A stretch of DNA of 64,000 bases from Turritopsis dohrnii (GCA_027922465.2 BQMF02000047.1:930001-994000), one strand, 5' to 3'. Shown: positions 35,890 through 48,584, numbered from the stretch's first letter. Notes: a model not told the origin generated them from the sequence alone. A program made the numbers and translations.

Positions 35890-36005
35890 GAAAAAAACAG
35901 TACCCATGTTGTACAGCTTGAAAAACTGATCAAAAAAGTGTATGGGATAATTTCTCTACGACCAACCGTTGCAGAGATATCGTTGCAAAGATTTTGATGA
36001 CCATA
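35890..36005 (-). repeat. third copy of the 22.9-kb dispersed repeat
   Basis: Minus-strand reading has TATGGTCATCAAAATCTTTG, CGATATCTCTGCAACGGTTG, ATCCCATACACTTTTTTGAT and TACAACATGGGTACTG in the order seen at 22909-23030 and 23164-23285. The minus-strand 125-codon frame across it is therefore not a gene. Confidence 0.65.
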
Positions 36006-37269
36006 GGTGCAGTACAAATAGCATATATATATAGGCCCAAATGTTGCATTACCCCATTGCCTGTATCGCCGACCCCAAAAAACGTCAGTTATCCCTATTG
36101 GTTCTCGAGATATTTCCCCAAAAATGTCACATTCGATTGGGGATGCAATGCAACGATTCCCTGTGATCATAAAAATCACTAACGGCAAATCCCACGTGCT
36201 TTTATACTAATCATGAAAAAAGTGTCTCTCACCTCTACATGGTTTTACACGCAACTAAGAAGAACTTGACCATAAATTTAAACTAAATAATATCACTCTC
36301 TAAAATAGAAGTGGTATGTACACTCGTTATAAACTTTCTGGAAATCTCAAGATACTGACACAATAATCAAGATCTTGCAAAAATAGCATTCCTAGATTTG
36401 AATTCTGAAGAAATGAAAATTTAAAAACCCCTTGTCCCTGTGATAATGTAATGACATTTATTTCCCTAACGAAAGGAATTCCTAATGTCCAAAATGATAA
36501 TCTGAAATACAAGTCTCAAACAATTTGTTGAATTTGAGTTTTAACAAAGCATGTTCTAAGGAGTACACTTGCTGGTAACTGCTTGAGACTGCCAAGACTG
36601 GCAAATTTTGCTTAGTGGTTGTCAAGGCAAATTTTAACTGATGTCACATTGGATTTTTTTGTTGACAACATTTGAACGGTTTTTTAACACTGTTTAGAAA
36701 TCCTTCCTTATATATTAACACAAATCAAATGACTCATCTTATGTCATACCATGAATGATAACAAATTTAGCGGGACTTGAATTTTTGAATGTTTGAATTG
36801 TTTGGAAAAATCATCACTTTATGACCTCTTGGACAAAGTGATCAAGAAAAATATTGTTGACCACTTCCTTAAAACAACCAGCTTTAAGGTGGCTATCTTC
36901 CTTGTGTAGCTTTGCTAAGTCTCCTTCCACAACAATTATAAATTTAATAGAATTGTACTTGTAATTAATTTTTATTTTTGTTAATGTAGTAAAATAAATA
37001 CTTACTTAAGTCCAAAGTAATTTTAATACAAATTTCTAGTACAAACCTTTTCTGACATAATCAGCTACCGTTAAGGTCACTGTTATTTTTAAGGTACCTG
37101 TGTGTAATCAAATTATATAGCTGTAAATTCTACGTACTAAGTAATGAAAAGAAGGAAAGTGAGGAAAAAACAATATATATTATACATTTGTTCTACAAAT
37201 TCTTTGTAACCTTTTCTGCTCCTGTGAAAGAAACCTAGAAAACACAACCCCAGTTTACACAAGCAATTG
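36006..37269. other. intergenic, nothing recognised
   Basis: AT-rich sequence with no exon, RNA gene or clear repeat that I could identify, up to the boundary of the gypsy LTR. Confidence 0.5.
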
Positions 37270-37412
37270 TAAATAACTACACAGTTTTTATCCGATAGCA
37301 AATGTTTATTGTATCAAGGACAATACAACATCATGTCCACCGAACGTATCTATAGACAAACAAATGAGGTAACATAGGTAGGGAGTAACATAAATAAATG
37401 GAACATCCTATA
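37270..37412 (-). repeat. 3' LTR of the gypsy element
   Basis: 143 bp, identical to the other LTR except one base (ACCGAACG here, AACGAACG there). Boundaries were set by where identity stops, so true ends could differ by a base or two; TG...CA ends are not obvious. Confidence 0.88.
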
Positions 37413-37440
37413 CGCCCTCCCAAGCCTTTTGGGTGTGGCG
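37413..37440 (-). other. gypsy polypurine tract region
   Basis: On the minus strand AAAAGGCTTGGGAGGGCG directly precedes the 3' LTR. It is purine-rich with three pyrimidines, a plausible plus-strand primer. Confidence 0.55.
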
Positions 37441-37487
37441 TGTCTGGAGCAAACACAAAGGCTGAAAAGTCCAATGTTCACTAGTTA

Positions 37488-40400
37488 TTATAGTCTCTTG
37501 TTCCTCAAACGGGTTCCAGGTAAAGGTTTTTCTTTTAACCCTGATCCATTATACGGTTGCAGGGCTCTAAGAGATCGAGGCAGGCGGGTTGGCGATGTGC
37601 TCGGAGGTCTGTCTTCCACCACTGTCGGTGCCACAGGAGGTGCAGGTGTCTCTTGACCTGAGCTGTCGCCAAGGTGGTCATCACACGGTTGGGTATTGGT
37701 TACAGGTGGTGGGCTTGGCTGTGTATTCTCTCGAATAGTGAATGGCTTGGGTATTGTCGGAGAAACTTCTCGAGGTGCTGGTGGTAATCTGGGAATATTT
37801 GTAGCATGTGGTACTGTGGGTGTTGGCAGTGAGATGAGTGGTGACCGGGGTACAACAGGAACGTAGTGACGAAGAAATTTTCTGTTGCGTAAGGTTACTC
37901 TGCCAGATCCATCTACTCTGATGACGTACTGGTCAAATTGACGCACTTCAATGACTATACCGGTTTTGTCCCACTTTGTGGGGTGTGGTCCGGTCTGGTT
38001 TTGAATTCGGACACAGTCGCCCACTGACAATGGGGGTAAGACCCGTGTATGTGCAGACAGTCTTTCTGCGTCCCGCATGTGGCGGATTCTGAGGGCCTCT
38101 TCTCGGTTATAGAGAGTCTCTCGCCATGTTTTGTGGGGAAGATATTTTCCAGGGTGGATTGGAATAAAATCACGGATCGGCCGTCCGAAGATACACATGG
38201 CGGGGGAGAGCCGCGTATCCCTGTCAGGTGTGTTGCGGTATTGTAGAATGGCACGCTGAAAGGAGTCGGTGTCCAGGCAGCCATCAGGGCCAGTGTTGTC
38301 GGCTATCATACGCTTGATTGTCTTCACGCCTATTTCAGCCCTGGTGTTGCTGTGAGGGAATGCCACGGATGAAAGCCGGTGATGAACTCCCCAATTGTGC
38401 AGAAATGTTGACGTGGCTGTGGATGTGAACTCAGGGCCGCCATCTGACGATAGTTCATCACTGATGCCAAATGTGGTGAACGTCTGCCTGAGTTTGCTGA
38501 TGAGGCCGTTGGACCCGTCATGCGCCTTTTCCACTATTGGCCAGTTGCTGTATCTGTCCACGATTACCAAATAATTGTGTCCAGCGTATTTGAAAAAGTC
38601 AGCGCAGATACATTGGAATGGGTATTGGGGTTGTATTGGAGGGGTGGGGGGAGCGTTTGGTTGCGATGGGGCGTTACGGTTGCAAGCCGCACAGCGTATG
38701 CGCATGTCACTGATTGCTGAGGTCATGCCCGGCCAGAAGAATGACGCATCCGCTCGGGAACACATTTGAGAGATGCCTTGATGGGCGGAGTGGAGTGATT
38801 GGAGGATTTTGCTACGTAGGCTCCGGGGAATGACTATTCGGTCATTGTACAACACCACACCGTCAAAGCTGTTCAATTTGTCTCTGAATTGAAAATACGG
38901 CCTGAGTTCAGTTGGAAGATCTGCTTTTGATTCTGGGAACTTATCTTCAATCAGGTCGATTAATTTGACCATTGATTCATCACTGCTAGTCGCCACGCGG
39001 ATATCGTTCCAGGTAATGGAATTGACGCCCCCGATGGAGTCTTCATCAATAGGGCATACTGCTGGGCTATCTGGTTGTGATCTGATTGTCATGAGGAAGT
39101 TATGTGGCATCATTGGGATACTGGATGAAACCGGGGCTGCGTCATCCGGTAATGATAGGTGACTGGGTGGTCCGACAGGGTGTCGGGAGAGGGCATCTGC
39201 AGCGGTATGACGGATTCCTGGAACGTGGACTATACGGAATCTGTACTTCAGCGTTTTTTCTTTCAAGTTCCGTAGTCGTGGATTCGGAATTGCTTCTAGA
39301 CTTCTGTCACCAAACACCTTGAGTAGGGGCCTGTGATCGACAGCAACGGTGAGGTCTGGACAGCCAAGGACGAAGTGGCGAGTCTTCTCTAAGGCATCCA
39401 CAACCGCCAGCGCTTCCCCTTCGATGGGTGCATATCTTGATTCGGCGGACGAGGTGAATCGGCTGCCTACCAGAGTGACTTTCCAGCCGAAATGGCAACA
39501 GAGCGGTTTTGTAGTAGGTGTACAGTTGCAATGTTTTTGCAGAAGCCAAAAGCCGATGCCTTCTTTGCTGAAGTCGGTTGCCAGGCATGTAGGTCTTCTC
39601 TTATCAAATATCTCAACCCCTTTTTGTATTTCTTGTACAATGATGACTTTCGTCTCTTCAAAAAGGGTGTCAAGATTGTCGGTCCATTTGAACACTGAGC
39701 TTGGTTTCAGGAGGTCGCGAAAGGGTTTCATTCTGTTTGCTGATGCAAATGCGTAGGCAACCTGGTTGATCAAACCGAACCAGCTCCTGACGTCTGTAAT
39801 ATTGCGGGGTTTCGGGAACTCTTTGATAGCCTCGATGACCTGTGGGCATGGGCGGACTGATGTGGGTGTGATTTCAAAGCCTGCAAAGGTTACTGTATTT
39901 TTTGCGAATGCAAACTTGGATGGATTAAGAGTGATGCCATTTCGACCGCAGATGTCCAACCATTCAGCTGCCTGGAAGAAACTGTCATGGATTGACCCAG
40001 ACCACATGATGGTGTCATCAATGACCTTTGTTTTGTTTTTGATGTCGCTAACTATCTCGTCAAATCGCCGTGTGTAAGCATCCCCGGAAGCTATGTAGCC
40101 CTGTGGGCAAACACAGTACCTGTATCTACCCCACGGTGTGATAAATGTTGTCAGGTGTCTGTCGTTGGGGTCAAGTGCAATACTGTGGTAGCCATTCCAG
40201 GCATCAAAAGTGGTTTTTCTTGTGTCTGCAGGAACCATGCGTGCTTGGTGGAATGGTGATTGCGTATGGTGTGTCTCCCTTGTCGCGTAGCGGTTTAAAG
40301 CTTGAAAGTCAACAGTTCTTCTAGGCTTACCTGACTTCTTTGCACACACAACCATCCGGTGGCACCATGACACTGGGGTTCCTACCGGGACTGGTTCAAT

Positions 40401-42269
40401 GACGCCGAGTTGAACATCTTGGTCGAGGCCAGCTTTCACCTGTTCTTGCCAGTGGACTGGTACTGGGATCGGTGTGTGATATGCCACGGGTGTGGCGTCA
40501 TCGTCAATTAAAAGCCTCATAGGTGGACCTGACATCATTGGCAGTCTTTGGTGTTGGCATATGTTGAAAGTACTGCCCTTGTAGTAGTCCAAGAGCCATT
40601 GTTCTAATTTCGCTCTGTTTTCCTCAGTGGCTGGGAAAGGCAGCACCGTTGGAATTGGTGGTGGGTTTTGGCGGGTAGGGCAATTACAGCAGTTTCCCTC
40701 AGGTGCACTGTCGGTGTGGTCACTGTGCAGAGGTGATGAGTTCACCACGTCTGATTCGACACGGGGAAACGTTTCCGGCACGATTCCCAAATCCTTACAG
40801 GCCTCCAGAGATAGAAAAAACTTGTCTGAAGAATGTGTGAAGTACACGATTTGACGACTTGATCTTTCATGTCCAGGTTCTATGGCCACTGATAGTCGCA
40901 ATACCAGGGCACCAGCAATCACAATAGCATTTTGATTAGCGGCCCTCATTTTCATCGAGGTCGGGATGAGGTGTGAAATATTCAGGCCTAAATGACGCAA
41001 CAATGACGTGCCAGCAAGGCATGATTGGCAGCCTGTGTCTGCAACTGCTGGGGTGGTGGTGCTTCGCGTCAGCTTGTTCATAGAGGTGTGAACTCCTAAT
41101 GAATGGGCATCCGATGGGATTGCTTGTACTTTGATACTAATAGTTGGCTGTGGAGCGGACGCACGTTTATACCAAGTGTCACATAGGGAATCATATATGT
41201 GGTGGTCCAGTGTTACAGCATTAGTCAAATACTCTTCATCTGATTCGATGGGACAGAAAGATTGAAACATCGTCGTAACTGAGTCGTTTTGGTTCGTAGG
41301 TGTTTTCTGTTTCTGCTTGGTGGTACGGCATACACTTTCAAAATGATGTGGCAGATTGCATTTAGTGCATGTATGGTTGAAGGCAGGACAAGAATTCATG
41401 CGTTCTTGTCTCCCACTACTATGTCCTGTCTTGCCGCAGTGACTGCATGGATATGTTTGAGGGTTCATTTTTCTGTCAGGGGGCCGATCTTGGAACCGTC
41501 TCCTTGCATTGCGCCGGTATGTGCTGCTGGCTGCGTCAATTGCTGTGGGTACAGTTGCTGGGTTGTGGTATATTCGTCCTGCCGAGCGTTTTCCACTTTC
41601 CTTAGCTTCAATGAACCTTATAGTCTCATCGAGGGACATTTCTTGGTTTGCCTGGCCAAGCACATCGAGGCGAATATCGTCATCAGCGAGTCCAACAATG
41701 AGGGTGTCTCTGACCATCTGGTCGCTGTAAGACAGCTGAGTGCCGCACTCGCAGTCGATGTTGTACTGACACACACTCGCTTGACCTTTGAGGCGTGCGG
41801 AGAAAGTCCTTGCTGGTTCATCTCTATCCTGGCGCATCTGTTGAAGGTGGAGTCGGGCTACCATTACGTTTTCCTGGCGGACAGCAAGCGATTTTATGTG
41901 GCCGAGGAGAGCAGTTTCATCGTATGACGTAGGGTTGTTGAAACTCCTTGTCAGGTCTTTGCGTAAGGCTTCGTCACAACACTCTAGGAGTTGGAAAATG
42001 ATGTCCTCGCCAACAAGATGAGTGGCACGTTTGTACTCAGACCAGCGTTGTGTGAAATACGTCCATTCTTCACTGGTCCCTGAGGCAGATATGACTGGGC
42101 GTTTCACTTTTTCCGCTTTCACCCCTGTGGCTGTAGGCACTGTTGCAGAGGCGGTGGGTGGGTGAGCAGTCCTCTCATGCATGTCGAGGAGCTTCAGGAG
42201 AACTTCGGGTGGTGTGGTCGAGGGCCAAGATAAATCACAGTGTGGTGCAGGACATTCGATGTCAGCCAT
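37488..42269 (-). CDS. Ty3/gypsy Gag-Pol polyprotein
   Basis: 1593 aa in one frame with every catalytic site in place. Gag carries two zinc knuckles (about 275-314), the second a canonical CX2CX4HX4C. Protease has DTG at 411-413. RT (about 600-770) has FDAW with Asp689 and a VIDD box (Asp751/752). RNase H has acidic residues near 899, 955, 978 and 1025. The integrase zinc finger has His1160/1163 and Cys1193/1196. The integrase core has Asp1224, Asp1276 and Glu1312, the last two 35 residues apart as in DD35E. A C-terminal GPY/F-like segment (about 1415-1475) and a proline-rich tail follow. There is no separate gag stop or envelope gene. The ATG chosen ([11 protein letters not shown]) is the first after the LTR. 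It makes an N-terminal C/H motif typical of invertebrate Mag-like lineages (from memory). Confidence 0.93.
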   Translation of the reverse strand: MADIECPAPHCDLSWPSTTPPEVLLKLLDMHERTAHPPTASATVPTATGVKAEKVKRPVISASGTSEEWTYFTQRWSEYKRATHLVGEDIIFQLLECCDEALRKDLTRSFNNPTSYDETALLGHIKSLAVRQENVMVARLHLQQMRQDRDEPARTFSARLKGQASVCQYNIDCECGTQLSYSDQMVRDTLIVGLADDDIRLDVLGQANQEMSLDETIRFIEAKESGKRSAGRIYHNPATVPTAIDAASSTYRRNARRRFQDRPPDRKMNPQTYPCSHCGKTGHSSGRQERMNSCPAFNHTCTKCNLPHHFESVCRTTKQKQKTPTNQNDSVTTMFQSFCPIESDEEYLTNAVTLDHHIYDSLCDTWYKRASAPQPTISIKVQAIPSDAHSLGVHTSMNKLTRSTTTPAVADTGCQSCLAGTSLLRHLGLNISHLIPTSMKMRAANQNAIVIAGALVLRLSVAIEPGHERSSRQIVYFTHSSDKFFLSLEACKDLGIVPETFPRVESDVVNSSPLHSDHTDSAPEGNCCNCPTRQNPPPIPTVLPFPATEENRAKLEQWLLDYYKGSTFNICQHQRLPMMSGPPMRLLIDDDATPVAYHTPIPVPVHWQEQVKAGLDQDVQLGVIEPVPVGTPVSWCHRMVVCAKKSGKPRRTVDFQALNRYATRETHHTQSPFHQARMVPADTRKTTFDAWNGYHSIALDPNDRHLTTFITPWGRYRYCVCPQGYIASGDAYTRRFDEIVSDIKNKTKVIDDTIMWSGSIHDSFFQAAEWLDICGRNGITLNPSKFAFAKNTVTFAGFEITPTSVRPCPQVIEAIKEFPKPRNITDVRSWFGLINQVAYAFASANRMKPFRDLLKPSSVFKWTDNLDTLFEETKVIIVQEIQKGVEIFDKRRPTCLATDFSKEGIGFWLLQKHCNCTPTTKPLCCHFGWKVTLVGSRFTSSAESRYAPIEGEALAVVDALEKTRHFVLGCPDLTVAVDHRPLLKVFGDRSLEAIPNPRLRNLKEKTLKYRFRIVHVPGIRHTAADALSRHPVGPPSHLSLPDDAAPVSSSIPMMPHNFLMTIRSQPDSPAVCPIDEDSIGGVNSITWNDIRVATSSDESMVKLIDLIEDKFPESKADLPTELRPYFQFRDKLNSFDGVVLYNDRIVIPRSLRSKILQSLHSAHQGISQMCSRADASFFWPGMTSAISDMRIRCAACNRNAPSQPNAPPTPPIQPQYPFQCICADFFKYAGHNYLVIVDRYSNWPIVEKAHDGSNGLISKLRQTFTTFGISDELSSDGGPEFTSTATSTFLHNWGVHHRLSSVAFPHSNTRAEIGVKTIKRMIADNTGPDGCLDTDSFQRAILQYRNTPDRDTRLSPAMCIFGRPIRDFIPIHPGKYLPHKTWRETLYNREEALRIRHMRDAERLSAHTRVLPPLSVGDCVRIQNQTGPHPTKWDKTGIVIEVRQFDQYVIRVDGSGRVTLRNRKFLRHYVPVVPRSPLISLPTPTVPHATNIPRLPPAPREVSPTIPKPFTIRENTQPSPPPVTNTQPCDDHLGDSSGQETPAPPVAPTVVEDRPPSTSPTRLPRSLRALQPYNGSGLKEKPLPGTRLRNKRL

Positions 42270-42281
42270 TCTGATGTTGTA

Positions 42282-42424
42282 TAAATAACTACACAGTTTT
42301 TATCCGATAGCAAATGTTTATTGTATCAAGGACAATACAACATCATGTCCAACGAACGTATCTATAGACAAACAAATGAGGTAACATAGGTAGGGAGTAA
42401 CATAAATAAATGGAACATCCTATA
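42282..42424 (-). repeat. 5' LTR of the gypsy element
   Basis: 143 bp, pairs with 37270-37412. The polyprotein start codon lies 12 bases inside its inner edge. Confidence 0.88.
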
Positions 42425-43795
42425 ACTTGCTTTTGCACTATGATGGTGGGTGGATTTTCTCAGGATATAGATCAAGATTCAGCTCAAGCAAAACATTGCT
42501 TCAGCAGTTTAATGTTTAATTTATGGGGAGATGAAAGTGAATTGATAAAATTGTGAAATCAAAACATAAAATTTGTTTGATTCAAGTTACCAATGAAACG
42601 TTTATTAACAGTGTGAGGGGGAGCTCAGCTATAATTGGTAATGGTAGTCGACTGATCTTGTAGAAGAGAAAATAAAGGATTATATCATCACATCAATCAA
42701 GGAAATATTCGACAATACATCAAATGTTAAACTTCAGGAAGAAGGAAATTTAAATGAGTTTTATGAAATTTTTTAAACATAATCATAATAATTGAATTTT
42801 TTGAATGTAAATGGAGTTATGGTAACATACATATTCATCAATTGAAAACATTAAAAATTTATATGTGATTTTATTTTATTTCCATTGATTGAATTTTAGA
42901 AACAAAAATGAAAGTGTTGGGAAAATCTCTATGTTTTATTATCAGAACTGGTTGGAGTTAACTGTTTAAACATTTTTTCATAAAAATACTAATCTCATTC
43001 TTTTTAGAGACGAAAACAACATGAAAATCTTTTTACAATTTCTTTTGTTCTATCTTTTGTGACTCAATAGAGAATTTTGCTGATACATATGAAACCTCAA
43101 GAAGATTAGCATGTATTGGACAGAGGGGAATTTTGAAGAGCATTTATATTGTCAATTTGGTCTTCAAAGTTCCCCCTGATTGACTTAAATTCATGATCTA
43201 TTGCATGATTTTTATTACATTGGAACATAGATGCTAGACATTATAAATCAAAGTCTTCGTGGTAATTATATGTGCCAAAGTTTCAAGTGTTATCAAGTAG
43301 ACACTTTGTTTTTGATAAGAACACAGCAGTTTTTCTTGTGTTATTTCTAGCTCTGGTTTTGAGAACTATGAAATGATGACTGTATTAAACAATCGAGATA
43401 CTTCATAAGTTAAAAATAAAATATATTTGACCTCAAATCTTTATGAAAACATTATTTTTGGATTTTTATACAACATATTGTCAAATCTAATTATATATTA
43501 TAAAAAGTGAATTTACAAAAAAAAAATGCAATAGAAAGTACGACCACAATAAAAAGTGATTAATTTTACACTGATAACATAAGTAAGGAGTGCTTTGTTA
43601 GCTTTGACAATAACCTTGATTATAACCTTGACAATAAACTCCTAATCTATGTCTATCATAACTTCCCCTGTAGTAAACACAAATGAATGATGATTAGCAT
43701 GTTTACTGAATAGTTGGCTAATCAGTTACTAACATAACGTGACTCGTTTTGATAACGGGGGTAGTAATTATTGTTTGTTATTGTTTTTGTAGTGG
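42425..43795. other. intergenic, nothing recognised
   Basis: AT-rich, no exon or RNA gene seen between the gypsy element and the promoter of the Nudix gene. Confidence 0.5.
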
Positions 43796-43803
43796 TATAT
43801 AAA
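43796..43803 (+). promoter_or_regulatory. TATA-box candidate of the Nudix gene
   Basis: TATATAAA 77 bases before the start codon. A transcription start about 25-30 bases downstream would give a short 5' UTR of about 50 bases. Confidence 0.4.
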
Positions 43804-43880
43804 TGTATATACACACAACTCAAGCAAAGATGAGGATATCCACTGTGTTTTAGTACAGCTTTGAACATTAACTTGACATT

Positions 43881-45380
43881 ATGAAAGGGCCAGTTCCAAG
43901 AACGTATGACAAGGATGGTTTCAAGCTACGTGCTGGATGTCTGTGCTTTAAAGATGAGACAGAAAAGGAGGTATGTAAACTTCACATAAATCATACAAAA
44001 GCAGGTACAAAAACAGCCGTGATACGGTGAAACAAGCTTGTCCTGGAATGTGTATACAAAAACAGGTATCATGTAACATGTTATGCTGAAGTTGAATGGA
44101 TCTGTCTTCTGTGAATTATATAGGAATGATGCCCTGTGTCATAGGTTCTGCTTGTGACAAGCTCAAAGGATCCAGAAAGATGGGTTGTTCCAGCTGGTGG
44201 TATAGATCCCGGTGAGAAGCCAATAGAAGCTGCAATCCGGGAAGTGTATGAGGAGGTATTTTTTCTGATGTTTTCCATTTGAATATCTGTTGCTCTCACT
44301 AGCACCTATTTCAACTTTTATGGTGTTTTTTGCTTCGAAGGTTTATGTCTGTTTGCAAGCAAATAGCTGTATATCAGAAAACTATATATTTTGAGCTATA
44401 ATGCTTTCAATATTGTTTTTCATTGGTATATTTGAGCTATCATGCTTTCAATCTCATGTTTCATTGGTTAATTTGAGCTATCATGCTTTCAATCTCATGT
44501 TTCATTGGTTAGTTTGAGCTATTATGCTTTCAGTCTCATGTTTCATTATCTCGTGTTTCATTGGTTTATATTTTAGGCAGGTGTGAAAGGAAGTGTTGGA
44601 GGTTGCTTAGGAGTCTTTCAAGTAAATATTTGGCTTGTTTTAATGTCTTTTAATGTCTTTCTCCTTTTAATTTATTAAGTATTTTCAATCCTTATAATAT
44701 GGTGCATTTCGCTGTAAATACATATTTTTATTCATAGAATGACAAGTCGAAAAGTAGAACATACATCTACTCCTTAATTGTCAGAGAATTGCTGATACCT
44801 GTTGGTAATTATTTCATATTTCATTAAGCACAATGATTAATATTATGCTTTTGTTTTTTGTTGTTGTGACTGCACTATAACAATCAGTTGATACTGTTTA
44901 TTATAATGATTATTTTTGTTGTTCCTTGTGGGTCCTTCTTGTGTGGGAGAATTAATAGATATTAATTATAAACGACATTGTTGCATTCACTGGTTCGTTT
45001 CTGATCTTGATAAGAATGACCACTTATTAAGGTTTGACAAAGAGAACGTCCTCTAACCCTCCCTCGACGGTTTCGAATCATTAGCAACACAGACGTCACC
45101 GGTCGTAACAATCGTGATTTGCGTGGGCCAAATTTGACAAATGTCTGATAGCATAAGCAACATGTATTTACAAGTAATCTAATAATATGAAATCACATGT
45201 TTCATTGCAGAGGAAAAGCAGAGGAAGTGGTTCGATGTAACAGACGCACTGGCGAAACTTCACCATCGGCCTGTTCAGCAAACGTATATTGTGACTGCTT
45301 TGAATAAGAAGACAAAGAAGGATAATAAAACTTCTGCTTTGTCGTCCAAAGTTCTCGGTAGCTTGCTTCTGAGTTCGTGA
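43881..45380 (+). CDS. NUDT3/NUDT4-like: diphosphoinositol polyphosphate phosphohydrolase (Nudix, DIPP)
   Basis: DIPPs remove the beta-phosphate from inositol pyrophosphates (PP-InsP5, (PP)2-InsP4) and hydrolyse diadenosine polyphosphates; the group includes mRNA-decapping members. Five exons in unbroken phase: 43881-43970, 44145-44255, 44577-44621, 44738-44804 and 45211-45380 (160 aa, against 168-180 in vertebrates). It begins MKGPVPRTYDKDGFKLRAGC, as in NUDT3. The Nudix box GX5EX7REUXEEXGU is complete (residues 48-70, GGIDPGEKPIEAAIREVYEE then AGV), so metal-binding glutamates are present. Other family marks are DPERWVVPAGG, SRTYIYSLIV, EEKQRKWFDV and RPVQQTYI. The tail is serine/lysine-rich. 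Which vertebrate paralogue it corresponds to cannot be decided; it probably predates their split. Confidence 0.93.
44392..44565 (+). repeat. ~41-bp tandem repeat, four copies
   Basis: Units built on TTGAGCTATCATGCTTTCAA followed by TCTCATGTTTCATTGG. They lie in intron 2 of the Nudix gene and end near the exon 3 acceptor. Confidence 0.8.
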
Positions 45381-47351
45381 TGGTAGAATGTTTGTGTCGG
45401 TACTATGTCGTGCTTGGTCATTCGCCTGAATTGTAAGTTGTAGAACGAACCACTCATACACACACATTTGTTAATTTGTGTTAATCCAAAAACCGGCAAT
45501 GCTTTTACTGCCTAGACCATAACATTGAAATATGTTTATATTTGTTCATTTAATATATTATTTTTGATAGACTTGTAACGGACTTCCTCAATTTTCATTG
45601 AGAATTTTTCGAAGATTTGTTTAGGACTGTTTCATTGCCTGTTCAGTCCAAACGTGCTAACTCTACAAGATTTTTATTGTAAAATTTTGGCAGCTGAAAT
45701 CGGTACATTAACTAAACGATATTTTTTCTAGTAGTGTTCTTGACGGGAGACACCTTCTGTTAGCAGCTATACTTCCCCCTTCAACAATCCTTTTGATAGA
45801 TATTTTAATGACGCTAGTACAATATTTAAATGTACTTGGGACAATGTTTATGATGTGGTAAATTCATCAGAGGCAGAACCAACCAAAAACTACGAAAGCA
45901 AGAGTTTATAGAATATGTCTGTAAATGACGTCACACTGGGTTTTCTATCTTAAACAAATATCACAATTAAGGAGTACAAGCGAAGGCGTTTGTATTTCCA
46001 TTAAATTTCACCAATCACATCATCGTCATTTACGCCCGTTTTGAAAACATCTTAACATCTGACCTGATGTCACTTATAGCCCAGTGTGTTTTTCATTGGA
46101 CTAGTGTCTGTCTATAGAAATATACTCTTTTTTTTTTGCGGTGATTTTTCAACAAATTTGCCCACTGGGTGAGAGGAGTTTTTCCGTAACATCCGATAAC
46201 TGAGTTTGAGAAAAACTATTTTACAGAGTATTTCTACCGACGATGATTTTATGTTAACGTGTATGTAGCGCGTGCATGTAATTATGATTTAATGGCACCA
46301 CAAAAACACGTTCTAGTGATCACGTTTGTGGTTAAGTTCAAACTTGAAATTAGTACATACGAATTAAATTATCCCATTCTAAGAAAAGGTGAAGTACTGA
46401 AAACTCACACGAATGATAGGACACAGGAGCATGGGTTTCGTGATTTGCTCAATACCAGGGTCTTGTTTTATTCGTTGGTTAGGACGAAATAATTTATGTC
46501 AAGTAATGTAGGTTGAGGTTTGTTTTTAGTGCAGCTTGTGTATTTATTACCTTCCTTTGAGTTGAGTCATCCTGTTTTGTAAGGAATTGTCTTTTCTCTG
46601 TTGCAAAAACGAAAAAATATATACTTGAGAATCCGTTGTTATTGTTCTTCTAGTCTCTTACTTATGCCCAGCTCAGTGAGCATATGTAGACTTACTTCGT
46701 TAGGTTGGGTGATTTCAACTTCTCGGCGAAAATATTCTGTGCGGTAGGAGCAGAAGAACGGAAGTTGTTCTTACTTCGATTTTCATTGATTTTAAATTCA
46801 AATCTTACATAACATAACGCTTAATCTCTCTTGTCGACCTTTGTAATCTTCCATTGTAAGAACATAGAAATATTTCTATTGTAAAAACTAGACTGAAACT
46901 CAAACAGACTAATTTAGGTATTTAGAAATTTGAAGTTTGACGTAAAAACATTTGCAGTAATTATGCTTGAAATACTGCACCACGACATCACTGGAAAAGT
47001 GCTTACTGCAAATGCTCGATTACCGCCCCTATCGAATAAGCGCCCATGTTTGCAGCAAAATAATTTAATAAGTGCCGCTCTCAATAGCAAAACATGTCGT
47101 CACTAACCCCGTTTCTGTCGATGATCGTAACCTGTTCAGACGTTGAAGATGCTGGAAAGGAAACATTATTTTTAGATAATTGACGAGACAGACATACGAT
47201 GGAATGGTTGATATTGAAATTTAAAACAACAACGAGTCTTTGAACGATTTCTTTAAACAAAAGTTAGAAATTTGGTTGGGTTAAAGAACTACCACACGGT
47301 CACGTGATTTTGGTGTGAAATAGGGAAATCAATGAATTAAAAAGCTGAGCT
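45381..47351. other. intergenic, nothing recognised
   Basis: Contains the 3' UTR of the Nudix gene. The 77-codon frame at 46259-46492 resembles nothing. Around 47010-47100 a tract with ACCGCCCCTATCGAATAAGC recalls the ends of repetitive elements. Confidence 0.45.
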
Positions 47352-48584
47352 ATTCATTCAAAATATTTATAATTTTATTTACAACAAAAACTATATCACC
47401 ATACAATTTTGCTTAAATTAACTAAAACGTGTTTCTAAAGAATTTCACGGAGAAACATTAACAGACTCTAAATCGTAGACTAATTGCCATTTCGGCTGGA
47501 GAAGGAGTAGTAGTCCACAGGTGTTTAAACACGGTATTCGCTTTCGCTGCTATCGTAAAAATGAAAGGTTTGTTCTTTAAGTTGTACTTCATGCTAACTC
47601 CCTTCTCGAAAAACACATGAAAGTCTTATGGTAACGAAAACTTCAAAAATTAAACAGTAGGAGAGTACAAATAGCATCATCCGTAACTTTTACGCCATCA
47701 TGAAATCATTGAAGTTGCTGAAACAAATGATAACATACAAATTATGTCCTATCCAAAATTGATTGCGGAAACGCTAACAAGAAGATGATAAAAATGTTGG
47801 TGGCTTTATTCTCGGTAGTAGGGACCATGTAGGCATCTGTAAGTAAGTATGGCATTTGGTTTTGCCAGACTCGTAGTCTCGTACCGCCCCGACGCTTAAA
47901 TTTTCACGCTTTCATGCGTCGCTAATAAGAGGGTGGTGCTTGAGCTTTTTCGTAATTATGGGAAATGATATCATGGTCTTGTGGTTTTCCGCAAAATTTT
48001 GATGAAAAAGAAACTGACTCATGGCTTAAACTTCAAACATCCAATACTACCATCACTAAGATGGTTGTAAAAGTCAATTAGAAACACTTCTTTGATTTTG
48101 TGGAATGCATCATCGACATGTCTTTCTCATATTTTTGCTGGGCTATTAGTAAATGGTAATTAAAAAAAATAACTAGTTACGTCCTATCCAAAATTGACTG
48201 CGGAAACGCCAACCGGAAGATGATAAAAATGCTGGTGGCTTTATTTTCGGTAGTAGGGACCATCTAGGCATCTGTAGGTATCACACTTTTGATGATCATA
48301 TCAAATTATCCTGGTTGCCAATTTTTGAAAGATACGGATATGCTTAAGCCAAACTCGTACCGTATTTCCTCTAATAAATGCAGCGAAAGCGAATACCGTG
48401 TTTAAACACCTGTGGACTACTACTACTTCTCCAGCCGAAATGGCAATTAGTCTACGACGATTTAGAGTCTGTTAATGTTTCTCCGTGAAATTCTTTAGAA
48501 ACACGTATTTTTAATTAATTTAAGCAAATTTGCATGATGATATAGTTTTTGTTGTAAATAAAATTATAAATACTTTGAATGAAT
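47352..48584. mobile_element. foldback element with long arms and internal direct repeats
   Basis: Arms at 47352-47550 and 48380-48584 are reverse complements over about 200 bp with few differences (sharing for example GTGTTTAAACACGGTATTCG). The 830-bp centre holds two direct repeats, 47746-47842 and 48181-48277, near-identical over 97 bp (TCCTATCCAAAATTGA to GGCATCTGTA). No protein frame is present. A diverged piece of the inner arm is also at about 4995-5070. Confidence 0.85.

Larger units (their letters stand above)
37270..42424 (-). mobile_element. Ty3/gypsy LTR retrotransposon, apparently intact
   Basis: 5.15-kb element read on the minus strand: 5' LTR at 42424-42282, a single uninterrupted gag-pol frame, a purine-rich tract, and 3' LTR at 37412-37270. 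The two 143-bp LTRs differ at one base, indicating a recent insertion. Flanking pentamers AATTG (left) and ACTTG (right) are a one-mismatch candidate target duplication. Only 12 bases separate the 5' LTR from the start codon, leaving little room for a usual tRNA primer site. Confidence 0.93.

Noticed and set aside
35811..36188. 125-codon minus-strand frame
   Set aside because: Lies on a dispersed repeat whose other two copies (22.9 and 23.2 kb) do not keep the frame.
37429..41927. Many plus-strand open frames, the longest 212 codons at 41289-41927
   Set aside because: All are antisense shadows of the intact gypsy polyprotein.
42269..42281. Conventional tRNA primer-binding site for the gypsy element
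   Set aside because: No TGG-initial 18-nt tract lies next to the LTR. A TGG inside the start codon region is possible, but I could not match it to a tRNA.
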